Shown here in pieces: positions 1 through 7,040 of a stretch of DNA of 36,674 bases (positions are counted from its first letter, which is position 1; each line of letters starts with the position of its first letter). The notes beneath the pieces were generated by a model that did no database searches, was not told where the DNA came from, and saw only the letters and a program-made list of their open reading frames with translations. This DNA is from a bacterium (lineage in GTDB: Bacteria; Bacillota_I; Bacilli_A; Izemoplasmatales; UBA1188): NCBI GenBank assembly GCA_017960565.1, contig JAGCYY010000006.1:1-36674 (forward strand), given 5' to 3'. The translations under genes and the position numbers were made by a program.

Positions 1-2
1 AA

Positions 3-116
3 GATTTAAAAGACGAAAAACCAAAGATTCCAACAGCTAAAAAAATACTAAAAAAGAATAAGAAAGGTAAGAACAAAACTCTAAGAGATAGTTACAAAAG
101 AAAAAAGAGCCGTTAA
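3..116 (+). CDS. 3' end of a gene with a lysine-rich tail (partial)
   Basis: An open frame runs from the left edge to a TAA at 114-116 and encodes 37 residues. The peptide is strongly basic, with runs such as KKILKKNKKGK and a KRKKSR ending. Such tails occur on RNA-binding proteins such as RNase R or DEAD-box helicases, but nothing visible identifies the family. It is read as the C-terminus of a gene that starts left of the window, because the frame is open to the edge and is followed directly by a hairpin with a T-run. It converges on the minus-strand tRNA gene. Confidence 0.5.
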   Translation, partial: DLKDEKPKIPTAKKILKKNKKGKNKTLRDSYKRKKSR

Positions 117-150
117 GTTCAATTTCTTAACAGCCCCTTTTGTTTTTTTA
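99..150. terminator. rho-independent terminator, probably bidirectional
   Basis: An imperfect hairpin has arms GTTAAG (112-117) and CTTAAC (126-131). Outward it extends through GC pairs and an A-run that faces a CCCCTTTT segment. A T-rich run (ttttgttttttt) follows on the plus strand, and the A-run before the stem gives a U-run on the minus strand. It would end both the plus-strand gene stopping at 116 and the minus-strand tRNA transcript. Confidence 0.6.
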
Positions 151-225
151 TGGCGTTCCCTGCGAGAATCGAACTCACAACTGAGCTTTAGGAGAGCCCT
201 GTTATATCCGTTTAACTAAAGGAAC
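151..225 (-). tRNA. tRNA-Arg (anticodon CCT)
   Basis: The reverse complement folds into a full 75-base cloverleaf. The acceptor stem GTTCCTT pairs with AGGGAAC. The D arm is GTTA/TAAC. The anticodon stem GGGCT/AGCTC encloses the loop CTCCTAA, so the anticodon is CCT, reading the arginine codon AGG. The T arm GTGAG/CTCGC carries loop TTCGATT. The discriminator base is G and the CCA end is encoded in the DNA. It lies 12 bases downstream of tcdA on the same strand and may share its transcript. Confidence 0.93.
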
Positions 226-237
226 GTATATTTTAAA

Positions 238-912
238 TTATGGCTTTAATATTTCTTTAACGACTTCTTCTGCAAGAACTAAACCGGCTTTACCTACCGT
301 ATGAGAAATAGAACCTATGGTTGTTGTTGAGGTTTGAATTGGAAGATCTTTTGAATATATCACATCTAATTTTTTTATTCCTTCTTTTCTTAAAAGACCT
401 CTCATTTTCTTTGCGAGCGGATCATTTATAGTTTTATAAATATCTATCTTTTCAAATGATGCAAAAAGTCTGTTTCCTGCACCCATCATTGAGATTATTT
501 TGTTTCCATTACTATAAGCATATTTTATTAATAATATCTTATTTTCAACATCATCTATTGCATCAACAATAAAACATCCCTCTAAATTCATTTTATTTAT
601 TGTGTCTTTAGAAACAAATGAATCAAACACAGTAATATTGATGTCTTCATTTATGTCTAGCGCTCTTTCTTTTGCGACTATAGCTTTATTTAAACCAAGA
701 GATTTATTTGTTGATAAGATTTGTCTATTTAAATTTGATTCTTGAAAAACATCTCCATCACATAAAATAAATGATTTAATACCTATTCTTACTAATGCTT
801 CAAATGTGTATCCGCCCACACCACCAAGACCAAAAATAGCTACTTTAGCATTTTCTATTTTTTTTATTTCTTCCTCATTTAAGACAATATCTCTTCTAAT
901 AAATTTTTCCAT
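238..912 (-). CDS. tcdA: tRNA threonylcarbamoyladenosine dehydratase (TcdA/CsdL, ThiF-HesA family)
   Basis: This E1-like enzyme uses ATP to cyclise t6A at position 37 of ANN-decoding tRNAs to ct6A in the cytoplasm. The 224-residue protein shows the nucleotide-binding loop GLGGVGG at residues 28-34, the acidic strand end CDGD at 51-54 and the family motif SNLNRQ at 59-64. MGAGNR and a C-terminal TTTIGSISHTVGKAG stretch also fit. It is shorter than the E. coli enzyme (about 268 residues), mostly at the C-terminus, as is common in Bacillota. Its ATG overlaps the stop of the upstream gene by one base (TAATG), which indicates coupled translation. MoeB/ThiF adenylyltransferases are the alternative, but the NLNRQ and MGAGNR combination favours TcdA. 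Confidence 0.9.
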   Translation of the reverse strand: MEKFIRRDIVLNEEEIKKIENAKVAIFGLGGVGGYTFEALVRIGIKSFILCDGDVFQESNLNRQILSTNKSLGLNKAIVAKERALDINEDINITVFDSFVSKDTINKMNLEGCFIVDAIDDVENKILLIKYAYSNGNKIISMMGAGNRLFASFEKIDIYKTINDPLAKKMRGLLRKEGIKKLDVIYSKDLPIQTSTTTIGSISHTVGKAGLVLAEEVVKEILKP

Positions 913-1418
913 TATTTAATCTCTATTTGCAAAGCATTTAAAATGTTGTAGGCTTTCGCTTCAAGTGCTTTATCCCACGATTCAGAACATGATTTTAATA
1001 CAGTAATTAAAGAATTAGGAAGTACTGATTTAACCATTATGGCGTTTGCGGTTACACTCATATGTGATTGTACACCACAAATATCAACTATATCATATTT
1101 ATTGTTTTCAGCAAGATATTCAGCCAGTTTATATGATGGCATAGTGTTTTTTTCTATAACATGTGCTCTATCTAGATATTTTTTAAGTTTATCATGCACT
1201 TCTTGCCCAGATGTACCTCTAATACAATGAGGAGTTTTTAGGGCGTGTCCTTCAAATGTATCTAGATAGTCGTTTTCATGCACATCATTCAAAAAAATGA
1301 TATCATCATAATTACCTATGATATCAACTATTTTATCAATGATAAATTCTGCCTTAGGAAAACCTAAACTTCCGTTTATAAAATCATTTTGGCAGTTAAC
1401 AATAATAAGTAGCTTCAT
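912..1418 (-). CDS. isochorismatase/nicotinamidase-fold protein with altered catalytic triad
   Basis: The 168-residue protein has the cysteine-hydrolase fold signatures: an N-terminal strand IIVNCQNDF, the metal-site region NDVHEND (D45, H47), the PHCIRGTSGQE motif (H64), IEK (K90) and CGVQSHMSVTANA (114-126). In active family members the triad is Asp-Lys-Cys, with Asp in VDxQNDF and Cys in a CGxxTDxCV-type motif. Here these positions are N8 and S121 (codon AGT), while K90 and several metal ligands remain. It is therefore either a non-catalytic relative or an enzyme with changed chemistry. A good ribosome-binding site (GAGGTAAT) precedes the ATG. It lies between azlD and tcdA on one strand, with a 24-base gap to azlD and a one-base overlap with tcdA. 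The substrate is unknown. Confidence 0.8.
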   Translation of the reverse strand: MKLLIIVNCQNDFINGSLGFPKAEFIIDKIVDIIGNYDDIIFLNDVHENDYLDTFEGHALKTPHCIRGTSGQEVHDKLKKYLDRAHVIEKNTMPSYKLAEYLAENNKYDIVDICGVQSHMSVTANAIMVKSVLPNSLITVLKSCSESWDKALEAKAYNILNALQIEIK

Positions 1419-1442
1419 AATTACCTCAATAATTATATCATA

Positions 1443-1745
1443 TTAATAAAAGAAATAACTACAGCCAAATACAACCACAACCGATGCAAGGACAACTATA
1501 TACATTTTTTGATTTAAAATTGATAACACAAGGGCTAGAGCGGTTCCAATTAATGATAGATATATGTTTGAAGAAAAATGAAAGATTGCGGGGAACGTTA
1601 GACATGCAAGCACTGCATAAGGGATATAATAAAGGAAAGATTTAATAAATTTGTTTGTTATCTGATTTTTAATAAAAACTAGTGGTAAAATTCTTGATAA
1701 ATAAGTTAAAAGAGCCATAATGATTACTACAATCACATTATACAT
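1443..1745 (-). CDS. azlD: AzlD-type branched-chain amino acid exporter subunit
   Basis: The 100-residue hydrophobic protein has about four membrane segments and an early YLSRILPLVF motif typical of AzlD. AzlD works with AzlC as the small subunit of a branched-chain amino acid (or analogue) exporter in the cytoplasmic membrane. Its start overlaps the end of azlC by 8 bases. A strong AGGAGG ribosome-binding site inside the end of azlC precedes ATG, so this start is well supported. The substrate is inferred from the family only. Confidence 0.85.
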   Translation of the reverse strand: MYNVIVVIIMALLTYLSRILPLVFIKNQITNKFIKSFLYYIPYAVLACLTFPAIFHFSSNIYLSLIGTALALVLSILNQKMYIVVLASVVVVFGCSYFFY

Positions 1746-2454
1746 TTTCTTTTTCCTCCTTATTATTTTCTTTTAAAGGAAAAAGAATAGCACCTAATAA
1801 TGTTGCGAATATAGTTGGTATTATTATTTTTAAACCAGGGTTAACTTCATTTATGTATGGCACATAATAAAATAAACATGATAAAGCGATAGATATTATA
1901 ACGACTATAAAAACACTTAAATTCTTTTTTGCATCTGGTGTAATAATTGCAACAAACATAGCATATAATGCGATATTCAAGGCTTCTAATAATCTATTAG
2001 AAAATAGAGTAGAACTAACAGCGCCAATAAGTGTTCCAAGTGTCCAACCTATAATAGGTAAGATTATCATACCAAACATGTATGAAGAAGATAACCTTCT
2101 TCTATCCTCACTGATTGCGACTGCATATATTTCATCTGTAATGCCAAAACCAAAAATCATCTTTTTCCATGTAGGAATAGATTCGTCAAGTTTTTGCGAA
2201 ATAGATATAGACATAAGAGAATATCTTAAATTTATTAAAAATATTGTCGCAGCTATTTCTATATAACTTGCAGTTTCAAATATCAATCTTACACCGGCAA
2301 ATTGACTAGATGATGTTAGATTAGTAAGAGAAATAATTGTCGCCATAAGAGGGGTTATTCCATTTACTGCCATAACTCCAAAAGCGAATGATACTGCTAG
2401 ATATGCTATTCCAATTGGTATGCTTCTTTTAATTCCGTAAATAAAGTCCTTCAT
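1738..2454 (-). CDS. azlC: AzlC-family branched-chain amino acid exporter
   Basis: The membrane protein (238 residues from the chosen start) carries the AzlC pattern: IPIGIAYLAVSFAFG near the N-terminus, then SLTNLTSSSQFAG, INLRYSLMSISI, and a cytoplasmic GITDEIYAVA segment. It is the large permease of the AzlCD exporter. The frame is open back to 2601, but the upstream 49 codons lie over a promoter (extended -10 at 2485-2490). The internal ATG at 2452-2454 begins MKDFIYGIKRSIPIG, which matches where AzlC proteins normally start. The longer version would add an extra hydrophobic leader and is judged less likely. azlD overlaps its 3' end, so the two are made together. Confidence 0.85.
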   Translation of the reverse strand: MKDFIYGIKRSIPIGIAYLAVSFAFGVMAVNGITPLMATIISLTNLTSSSQFAGVRLIFETASYIEIAATIFLINLRYSLMSISISQKLDESIPTWKKMIFGFGITDEIYAVAISEDRRRLSSSYMFGMIILPIIGWTLGTLIGAVSSTLFSNRLLEALNIALYAMFVAIITPDAKKNLSVFIVVIISIALSCLFYYVPYINEVNPGLKIIIPTIFATLLGAILFPLKENNKEEKENV

Positions 2455-2484
2455 TTGTAAGCCACTCTTAATTTTAATAAAACA

Positions 2485-2493
2485 ATTATAGCA
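2485..2493 (-). promoter_or_regulatory. extended -10 promoter for azlC
   Basis: On the minus strand the sequence reads TGCTATAAT, a consensus TATAAT (2485-2490) with an upstream TG. A -35 box at the usual distance is weak (TCTATA). Transcription would start about 25 bases upstream of the azlC ATG at 2454, which supports that start over the longer frame. Confidence 0.55.
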
Positions 2494-2556
2494 CATAAAA
2501 AAATTCTTATAGATAAAATCTATAAATTTTGATGAATCAAGAATTAAAATAAGTGG

Positions 2557-2562
2557 TAAAAT
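2557..2562 (+). promoter_or_regulatory. possible -10 box for the antiporter gene
   Basis: TGGTAAAAT at 2554-2562 resembles an extended -10 (TGnTATAAT). It lies about 42 bases upstream of the ATG at 2605. No convincing -35 box is seen at 16-18 bases; a TTGATG at 2529-2534 is too far away. This is a weak call. Confidence 0.3.
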
Positions 2563-2604
2563 ACTAATTTGTGTTAAGAGAAATATAAAAAGGAAGTACA
2601 CAAA

Positions 2605-3933
2605 ATGGATTATATATTATTTCTCGGAGTCCTACTTGTCTTAGGGCTTGCCTCTACAAGAGTTGTAAAAATTTTTAATTTGCCAAATGTAACAGGATAT
2701 CTTATAATTGGATTCTTAACTGCATTATTATGTCTATTCATTGATTCTTTTAAAGATACACCTTATTTTAGTGTAGAACTAAATAAATTAAATGAATATA
2801 TATCTCCTGTCGCTTTGGGATTTATTGCATTATCAATCGGTGAAGAATTTAAGATTTCTAAAATTAAAGAATATGGTTCAAAAATTATATTGATTACAGT
2901 TCTACAAGCACTAATGGCTGTGGTACTTGTTGATGTTGCACTTATCATCATATGTAACATCCTAAATTTAAGTATAAGCATCGCAATTGCGCTTGGAGCT
3001 ATCGCAACAGCGACAGCACCTGCCGCAACACTTATGGTTATACATCAATACAAAGCTCAAGGACCACTTGTAGATATTCTTCTTCCTGTCGTTGCTTTTG
3101 ATGATGCAATAGGTTTGATAGTATTTTCTATTTCTATTGCGGTCAGTGAAGTTATTGTGACTGGTGCAACCGTTTCAATTGTATCTATTCTTTTAATACC
3201 TCTAATTGAGATTGTTGGATCAATTGTCCTTGGAGCTGTTTTAGGAATACTTATGAGACTTCTTATTAAGTTTTTTAAATCTAGAAATAATCATATGATT
3301 GTAATTATCGCTTTTACACTTCTCGGTGTTGGTTTATGTGAACTACTTGGAAAGATTACTATTAACTCTAGATCGCTTGAATTTTCTAATCTACTATGTT
3401 GTATGATGATAGGTGCTTTCTATGTTAATCTAGCAAAAGATAATGAACAAGAAATAATCACAAGAGACTTTGGATTAATAGATAGATGGACCTCGTCGTT
3501 ATTTGTATTAATATTTGTATTATCTGGAGCACATCTTGCAATTTCATCTGATGAGATAATAAAAACTAATGAGATCAGCTTCCTAATTCCTGTCCTTATA
3601 ATTTTTGTATTCTATATTCTAATGAGATCAATTGGAAAATATCTAGGCTCGTATGTTGGCTGTAAACTAACTAAGAGAGATAAACATATAACTAATTATC
3701 TTGGAATTACACTGCTTCCACAAGCAGGTGTTGCGATAGGTATGGCAAATCAAATATCCACTATGGAAGTATTTAATACTAATAACATAGGAAATATAAT
3801 TGTCACAGTGGTGCTTTGTGCTACATTGATATATGAGATTGTAGGACCACTTCTTACTAAATGGAGTCTAAATAAAACAGGTGAAATACCAAAAGATGAC
3901 GGTACATATCCATATTTAAAAACAAATAACTAA
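2605..3933 (+). CDS. CPA-family cation/proton antiporter membrane protein
   Basis: The 442-residue protein has about 12 hydrophobic segments and the monovalent cation:proton antiporter core. Visible signatures are NVTGYLIIGF near residue 30, ATATAPAATLMVIHQY near 135, the paired acidic motif AFDDAIGL in the following helix, and LPQAGVAIGMA near the C-terminus. It would exchange Na+ or K+ for protons across the cytoplasmic membrane. It has no C-terminal TrkA-N or TrkA-C domain, so it is a membrane-only member rather than a full KefB/C type. The ATG follows an AAGGAAG ribosome-binding site. It is transcribed divergently from azlC and has its own terminator, so it is a single-gene unit. Confidence 0.88.
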   Translation: MDYILFLGVLLVLGLASTRVVKIFNLPNVTGYLIIGFLTALLCLFIDSFKDTPYFSVELNKLNEYISPVALGFIALSIGEEFKISKIKEYGSKIILITVLQALMAVVLVDVALIIICNILNLSISIAIALGAIATATAPAATLMVIHQYKAQGPLVDILLPVVAFDDAIGLIVFSISIAVSEVIVTGATVSIVSILLIPLIEIVGSIVLGAVLGILMRLLIKFFKSRNNHMIVIIAFTLLGVGLCELLGKITINSRSLEFSNLLCCMMIGAFYVNLAKDNEQEIITRDFGLIDRWTSSLFVLIFVLSGAHLAISSDEIIKTNEISFLIPVLIIFVFYILMRSIGKYLGSYVGCKLTKRDKHITNYLGITLLPQAGVAIGMANQISTMEVFNTNNIGNIIVTVVLCATLIYEIVGPLLTKWSLNKTGEIPKDDGTYPYLKTNN

Positions 3934-3940
3934 TATCGTT

Positions 3941-3974
3941 AAACGGAATGAGGTTTTCATTCCGTTTTCTTTTC
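3941..3974 (+). terminator. rho-independent terminator of the antiporter gene
   Basis: The arms AAACGGAATGA (3941-3951) and TCATTCCGTTT (3957-3967) pair perfectly over 11 bases around a 5-base loop and are followed by a T-rich run. It begins 7 bases after the stop codon. Confidence 0.92.
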
Positions 3975-4107
3975 TTTGTGAACTTACCTTGATTTTTCTG
4001 TGAAGAACCTGTGGTAATCACATAATACACATTTTTATTTACTATAATTAGGACAGAAAACTTAACAAGATAATGTTTTCTATCCAATTTTCTCCTCTTA
4101 AATATAA

Positions 4108-4138
4108 AAATAACGTCAGCTTGTTTCTGACGTTATTT
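4108..4138. terminator. 12-bp hairpin, terminator-like in both directions
   Basis: AAATAACGTCAG (4108-4119) pairs perfectly with CTGACGTTATTT (4127-4138) around a 7-base loop. T-rich sequence lies on both sides (gttttatg on the plus strand, TTTTATATTT on the minus strand). No intact gene ends here on the plus strand. On the minus strand it overlaps the stop of a 25-codon open frame, as the terminator of a decayed gene would. Confidence 0.6.
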
Positions 4139-4193
4139 GTTTTATGAGTTCTTTCAAATTCGAGATTGTCGTATCTATAGTAGCAAAAAACAT
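4116..4193 (-). pseudogene. possible remnant of a gene 3' end (25 codons)
   Basis: A minus-strand frame encodes a 25-residue peptide starting MFFATIDTTI and ending ITSETS before a TGA at 4116-4118. The same frame is open further upstream to a TAA, and a neighbouring frame carries short coherent pieces, suggesting a decayed gene. The hairpin at 4108-4138 overlaps the stop codon, a typical layout for a real gene end. No ribosome-binding site is visible before the ATG. It could equally be chance coding sequence in an AT-rich gap. Confidence 0.25.
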
Positions 4194-4333
4194 GTTTATA
4201 GGGGTTTGTTTTTGATTTTTGTTAATTTATTTACCATTAAATTCATTTTTCAGCCATAACTCCCATCAATAACATAACAGTTTTATTATATGTAAAGTTA
4301 TAAAATGTTAGCTTTTTAGCTTTTTTGAGCATT

Positions 4334-4368
4334 AAAAAAGCGGAAGTGTATTATATTCACCACCGCTT
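4334..4368 (-). terminator. rho-independent terminator of the opp operon
   Basis: On the minus strand AAGCGG (complement of 4363-4368) pairs with CCGCTT (complement of 4338-4343), with an inner GTG/CAC stem, and TTTTTT follows directly. It lies 6 bases downstream of the last gene of the long minus-strand run. Confidence 0.88.
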
Positions 4369-4374
4369 ATCTAA

Positions 4375-4623
4375 TTAACTTCCTATTAATGAAAAGATTA
4401 TATAAAGAATTAATAGTACTAATAGCGCAATGAAAGTGGGCAGAAGCATCATCTTAAACGCTTGAAAGAAAGTTTTAAGCTTTTCTCTTTCTGTTGCCCT
4501 AGGCTTTGAAGGATCTTTTTTATATATTGATTTTCTTGAGTCTTTTAAAGATGACATATCAGAGATAGTAGATCCATCGTCATAATATTGGACTTTTTCT
4601 TTTTTATTCTTTGGCTTCTTCAT
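4375..4623 (-). CDS. small basic single-span membrane protein at the end of the opp operon
   Basis: The 82-residue protein has a charged N-terminal two-thirds starting [16 protein letters not shown]. It ends in one hydrophobic segment (about residues 58-79, LLPTFIALLVLLILYIIFSL), so it is probably tail-anchored with its basic part in the cytoplasm. The ATG at 4621-4623 lies within the last codons of oppF (20-base overlap) and has no clear ribosome-binding site, which implies coupled translation. The frame could also be read from a TTG at 4653, but the ATG gives a more natural start. I do not recognise a family. Its fixed place after oppF suggests a role with the transporter, but that is inference. 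Confidence 0.65.
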   Translation of the reverse strand: MKKPKNKKEKVQYYDDGSTISDMSSLKDSRKSIYKKDPSKPRATEREKLKTFFQAFKMMLLPTFIALLVLLILYIIFSLIGS

Positions 4624-5725
4624 TGTCGTTATTATTAAAGAGGTGACAAGCAACTATATGACCTTCTTCTATTTCTTTATAACTTGGGGCTATGTGCTTG
4701 CATATTTCCATGCAGTTTGGACACCTAGTACAGAATTTACAGCCTTTTGGAGGGTTAACTTGACTAGGAATATCACCTTTTAAGATAATTCTTTTGGATT
4801 TTTTGTTTGGATTTGGATTTGGAACTGCTGAGAATAATGATTTAGTATATGGGTGTAGTGGATTACTAAATATATCTTCATTGTTTCCGAACTCTACCAT
4901 ATTTCCGAGATACATTACACAAATTTTATCAGAAATATGTTTTACGACTGATAAATCATGGGAAATGAATAAATATGTGAGTTGTCTTTCTTTTTGTAGT
5001 TTCTTAAGAAGATTGATTATCTGTGCCTGAATTGATACATCAAGTGCTGAAACAGGTTCATCGCAAACAACAAATTTAGGGTTTACCGATAACGCTCTTG
5101 CGATACAGATACGTTGGCGTTGACCACCAGAAAACTCGTGTGGATATCTTTCATAATAATAATCCCTTAGACCACATTGATCCATAAGATTTAATACATA
5201 ATCTTTTATCTCTTCTTTTTTAACAACATTATGCACTTTAACAGGTTCTGATAATATATCACCAACTGTTTGTCTTGGTGGAAGAGATGAGTGTGGATCT
5301 TGGAAGATTATCTGCATTTCAGTTCTTAGATATCTCATATCTTTTGGTTTTAAGTTTGTGATATCTTTTCCATCGAAGAAAATTTGACCACTTGTTGGGC
5401 TATAAAGTTTAAGTATAGTACGTCCCATTGTGGTTTTGCCACAACCAGATTCACCAACAATACCTAATGTTTCACCTGGATATACCTTGAAAGAAACATC
5501 ATCTACAGCTTTAAGTGTAGTTATTGGTTTACCGAATATTGTCTTTTTTAATATGAAATATTTCTTTAGGTGTCTTACTTCTAATAAAGCATTTGGATCA
5601 GGAGGAAGAGTTTTTTCTTTCTCGTATGCTTGATTTTTTATTTCTTCTTCTTTTCTTTGCTCTTCGAGATCATCAAAATTGGAAAAATCAATTTCATTTA
5701 CATTAACATTATCATCTTTACTCAT
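4604..5725 (-). CDS. oppF: oligopeptide ABC transporter ATP-binding protein OppF
   Basis: This is the second of two ATPases that power peptide import. From the chosen ATG (373 residues) it has an acidic, glutamate-rich N-terminal extension of about 45 residues. Walker A follows (GESGCGKTT, about 91-99), then a Q-loop [13 protein letters not shown], the signature FSGGQRQR, Walker B FVVCDEP and the switch region ISHDLSVV. The C-terminal oligopeptide-transporter domain has several cysteines ([10 protein letters not shown]) and ends HIVACH. The frame is open to 5758, but the ATG at 5723-5725 has a good ribosome-binding site (GAGGAAAAAG) and overlaps the end of oppD by 8 bases. The usual SLNPR is SLPPR here. 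Confidence 0.9.
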   Translation of the reverse strand: MSKDDNVNVNEIDFSNFDDLEEQRKEEEIKNQAYEKEKTLPPDPNALLEVRHLKKYFILKKTIFGKPITTLKAVDDVSFKVYPGETLGIVGESGCGKTTMGRTILKLYSPTSGQIFFDGKDITNLKPKDMRYLRTEMQIIFQDPHSSLPPRQTVGDILSEPVKVHNVVKKEEIKDYVLNLMDQCGLRDYYYERYPHEFSGGQRQRICIARALSVNPKFVVCDEPVSALDVSIQAQIINLLKKLQKERQLTYLFISHDLSVVKHISDKICVMYLGNMVEFGNNEDIFSNPLHPYTKSLFSAVPNPNPNKKSKRIILKGDIPSQVNPPKGCKFCTRCPNCMEICKHIAPSYKEIEEGHIVACHLFNNNDNEEAKE

Positions 5726-7028
5726 TTTCTTTTTCCTCATATAAATGGCATGCAACATAATGTGTTTCGCTTATCTTTACCATATTTGGATAATCGCCTG
5801 AACATCTGTTTATGCATTTATCACATCTTTCCTTGAAGTAACAATAATTTGGCATATTAATAGGATTTGGAACATTGCCCTTAATATTATATAAATCATC
5901 TTTAGAAGAGTCCATTGTAGGTTTTGATTTCTGAAGACCAATTGTGTATGGATGACAAGGATTATTGTAAATCTCTAGTGCAGTGCCCTGTTCAATGACA
6001 CGGCCAGCATACATTACTATTACATAGTCAGCCATTTCCGCAATTACACCTAAATCATGAGTTATAAGAAGAATTGATCCATTGATTCTACTTTTTAGTT
6101 CGTTAAATAAATCTAGTATTTGTGCTTGAATTGTAACATCTAGTGCAGTGGTTGGTTCATCAGCGATAATGAGTCTTGGTTCAGCAGCAAGCGCCATAGC
6201 GATCATGACTCTTTGCCTCATTCCACCAGATAATTCATGAGGGAAAGAGTCATAGATTCTCTCAGGCGATGCAATTCCAACCATTTCAAGCATTTGAATA
6301 GTTCTTTTTTTGGCTAATTCTTTTGTTGCACCAGGAATATGAAGTAAGGATACTTCGTCTAATTGATTTCCAACCGTAAATACTGGATTAAGTGATGTCA
6401 TAGGCTCTTGGAAGACCATTGCAATCTGTCTTCCTCTTACCCTATACATTTCTTTTATAGGCATATTTACAATGTCATATACCTTTTCTTCTCTTTCGTA
6501 GAGAGGGAAACCTTTGGAGTCGCGCTTGATTTTATCTACGATAACATCATTGTTTTTCTTGTCTTTGATTGTTTCTTTAATGATATTTCCGTTTTCATCT
6601 TTCTCATATATAGGGATATATTTACCTTGAGAATCTTTTTTAAAATCATTGGCTCTAAATCTAATAGATCCATCCACAATCTGTCCTGATGGACCTTGTA
6701 TTAATCTCATAACCGACATAGCTGTGATACTTTTACCACAACCTGATTCACCAACAACACCTATTGTTGAATTTAAAGGAATAGAAAAACTTACACCATT
6801 GACTGCTTTAACCACTCCCTGGTCTGTAAAAAAGTATGTGTGGAGGTTCTCTATTTCTAAGATGTTAGAAGGATCTTTCATTGTAGATAAGAATTCTTCT
6901 TCTTTGCATTTACGCATCTTACGCTTTTCTAACTCACGCATCTTTTTTGAGTTTTGTTTAGCAATTTCACGAACCTCTCTACCTGTTAGGTAGTGTTTTT
7001 CATTTTTGTTTATACTATCTTTTTCCAT
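5718..7028 (-). CDS. oppD: oligopeptide ABC transporter ATP-binding protein OppD, with insertion
   Basis: This is the first ATPase of the peptide importer. The 436-residue protein begins with a basic, helical-looking extension (residues 1-50). Walker A is at 93-100 (GESGCGKS), the Q-loop at 206-210 (FQEPM), then the signature LSGGMRQR, Walker B LIIADEP and LLITHDLGVIAEMADY. The C-terminal domain has cysteines and HYVACHL. Family members are usually about 330-350 residues; the extra length is the N-terminal extension plus an insertion of about 65 residues (124-190) between Walker A and the Q-loop, rich in Lys, Asp and Glu. The ribosome-binding site is GGAGAT. It lies 12 bases after oppC. Confidence 0.9.
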   Translation of the reverse strand: MEKDSINKNEKHYLTGREVREIAKQNSKKMRELEKRKMRKCKEEEFLSTMKDPSNILEIENLHTYFFTDQGVVKAVNGVSFSIPLNSTIGVVGESGCGKSITAMSVMRLIQGPSGQIVDGSIRFRANDFKKDSQGKYIPIYEKDENGNIIKETIKDKKNNDVIVDKIKRDSKGFPLYEREEKVYDIVNMPIKEMYRVRGRQIAMVFQEPMTSLNPVFTVGNQLDEVSLLHIPGATKELAKKRTIQMLEMVGIASPERIYDSFPHELSGGMRQRVMIAMALAAEPRLIIADEPTTALDVTIQAQILDLFNELKSRINGSILLITHDLGVIAEMADYVIVMYAGRVIEQGTALEIYNNPCHPYTIGLQKSKPTMDSSKDDLYNIKGNVPNPINMPNYCYFKERCDKCINRCSGDYPNMVKISETHYVACHLYEEKENE

Positions 7029-7040
7029 ACCATATCTCCG

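Larger units (their letters stand above)
3975..4333. other. gene-poor gap between the antiporter terminator and the opp terminator
   Basis: This roughly 360-base stretch is AT-rich and has no full-length gene. It contains a 12-base-pair hairpin (4108-4138) and a short minus-strand open frame that ends inside that hairpin (4116-4193). Between about 4200 and 4320 the minus strand carries broken open frames interrupted by stops. Apart from these nothing is recognised. Confidence 0.5.

Noticed and set aside
1030..1240. Plus-strand open frame opposite the isochorismatase-fold gene
   Set aside because: It is a mirror of a well-supported minus-strand gene, with no ribosome-binding site and no recognisable protein features.
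1428..1442. TGATATAAT before the isochorismatase-fold gene as a promoter
   Set aside because: Transcription would start within or after its own ribosome-binding site, about 10 bases from the ATG, so a promoter here is unlikely; it is more probably chance in AT-rich sequence.
3857..4087. Minus-strand 76-codon frame across the antiporter terminator
   Set aside because: It overlaps the antiporter 3' end and its terminator, has no ribosome-binding site and no recognisable features.
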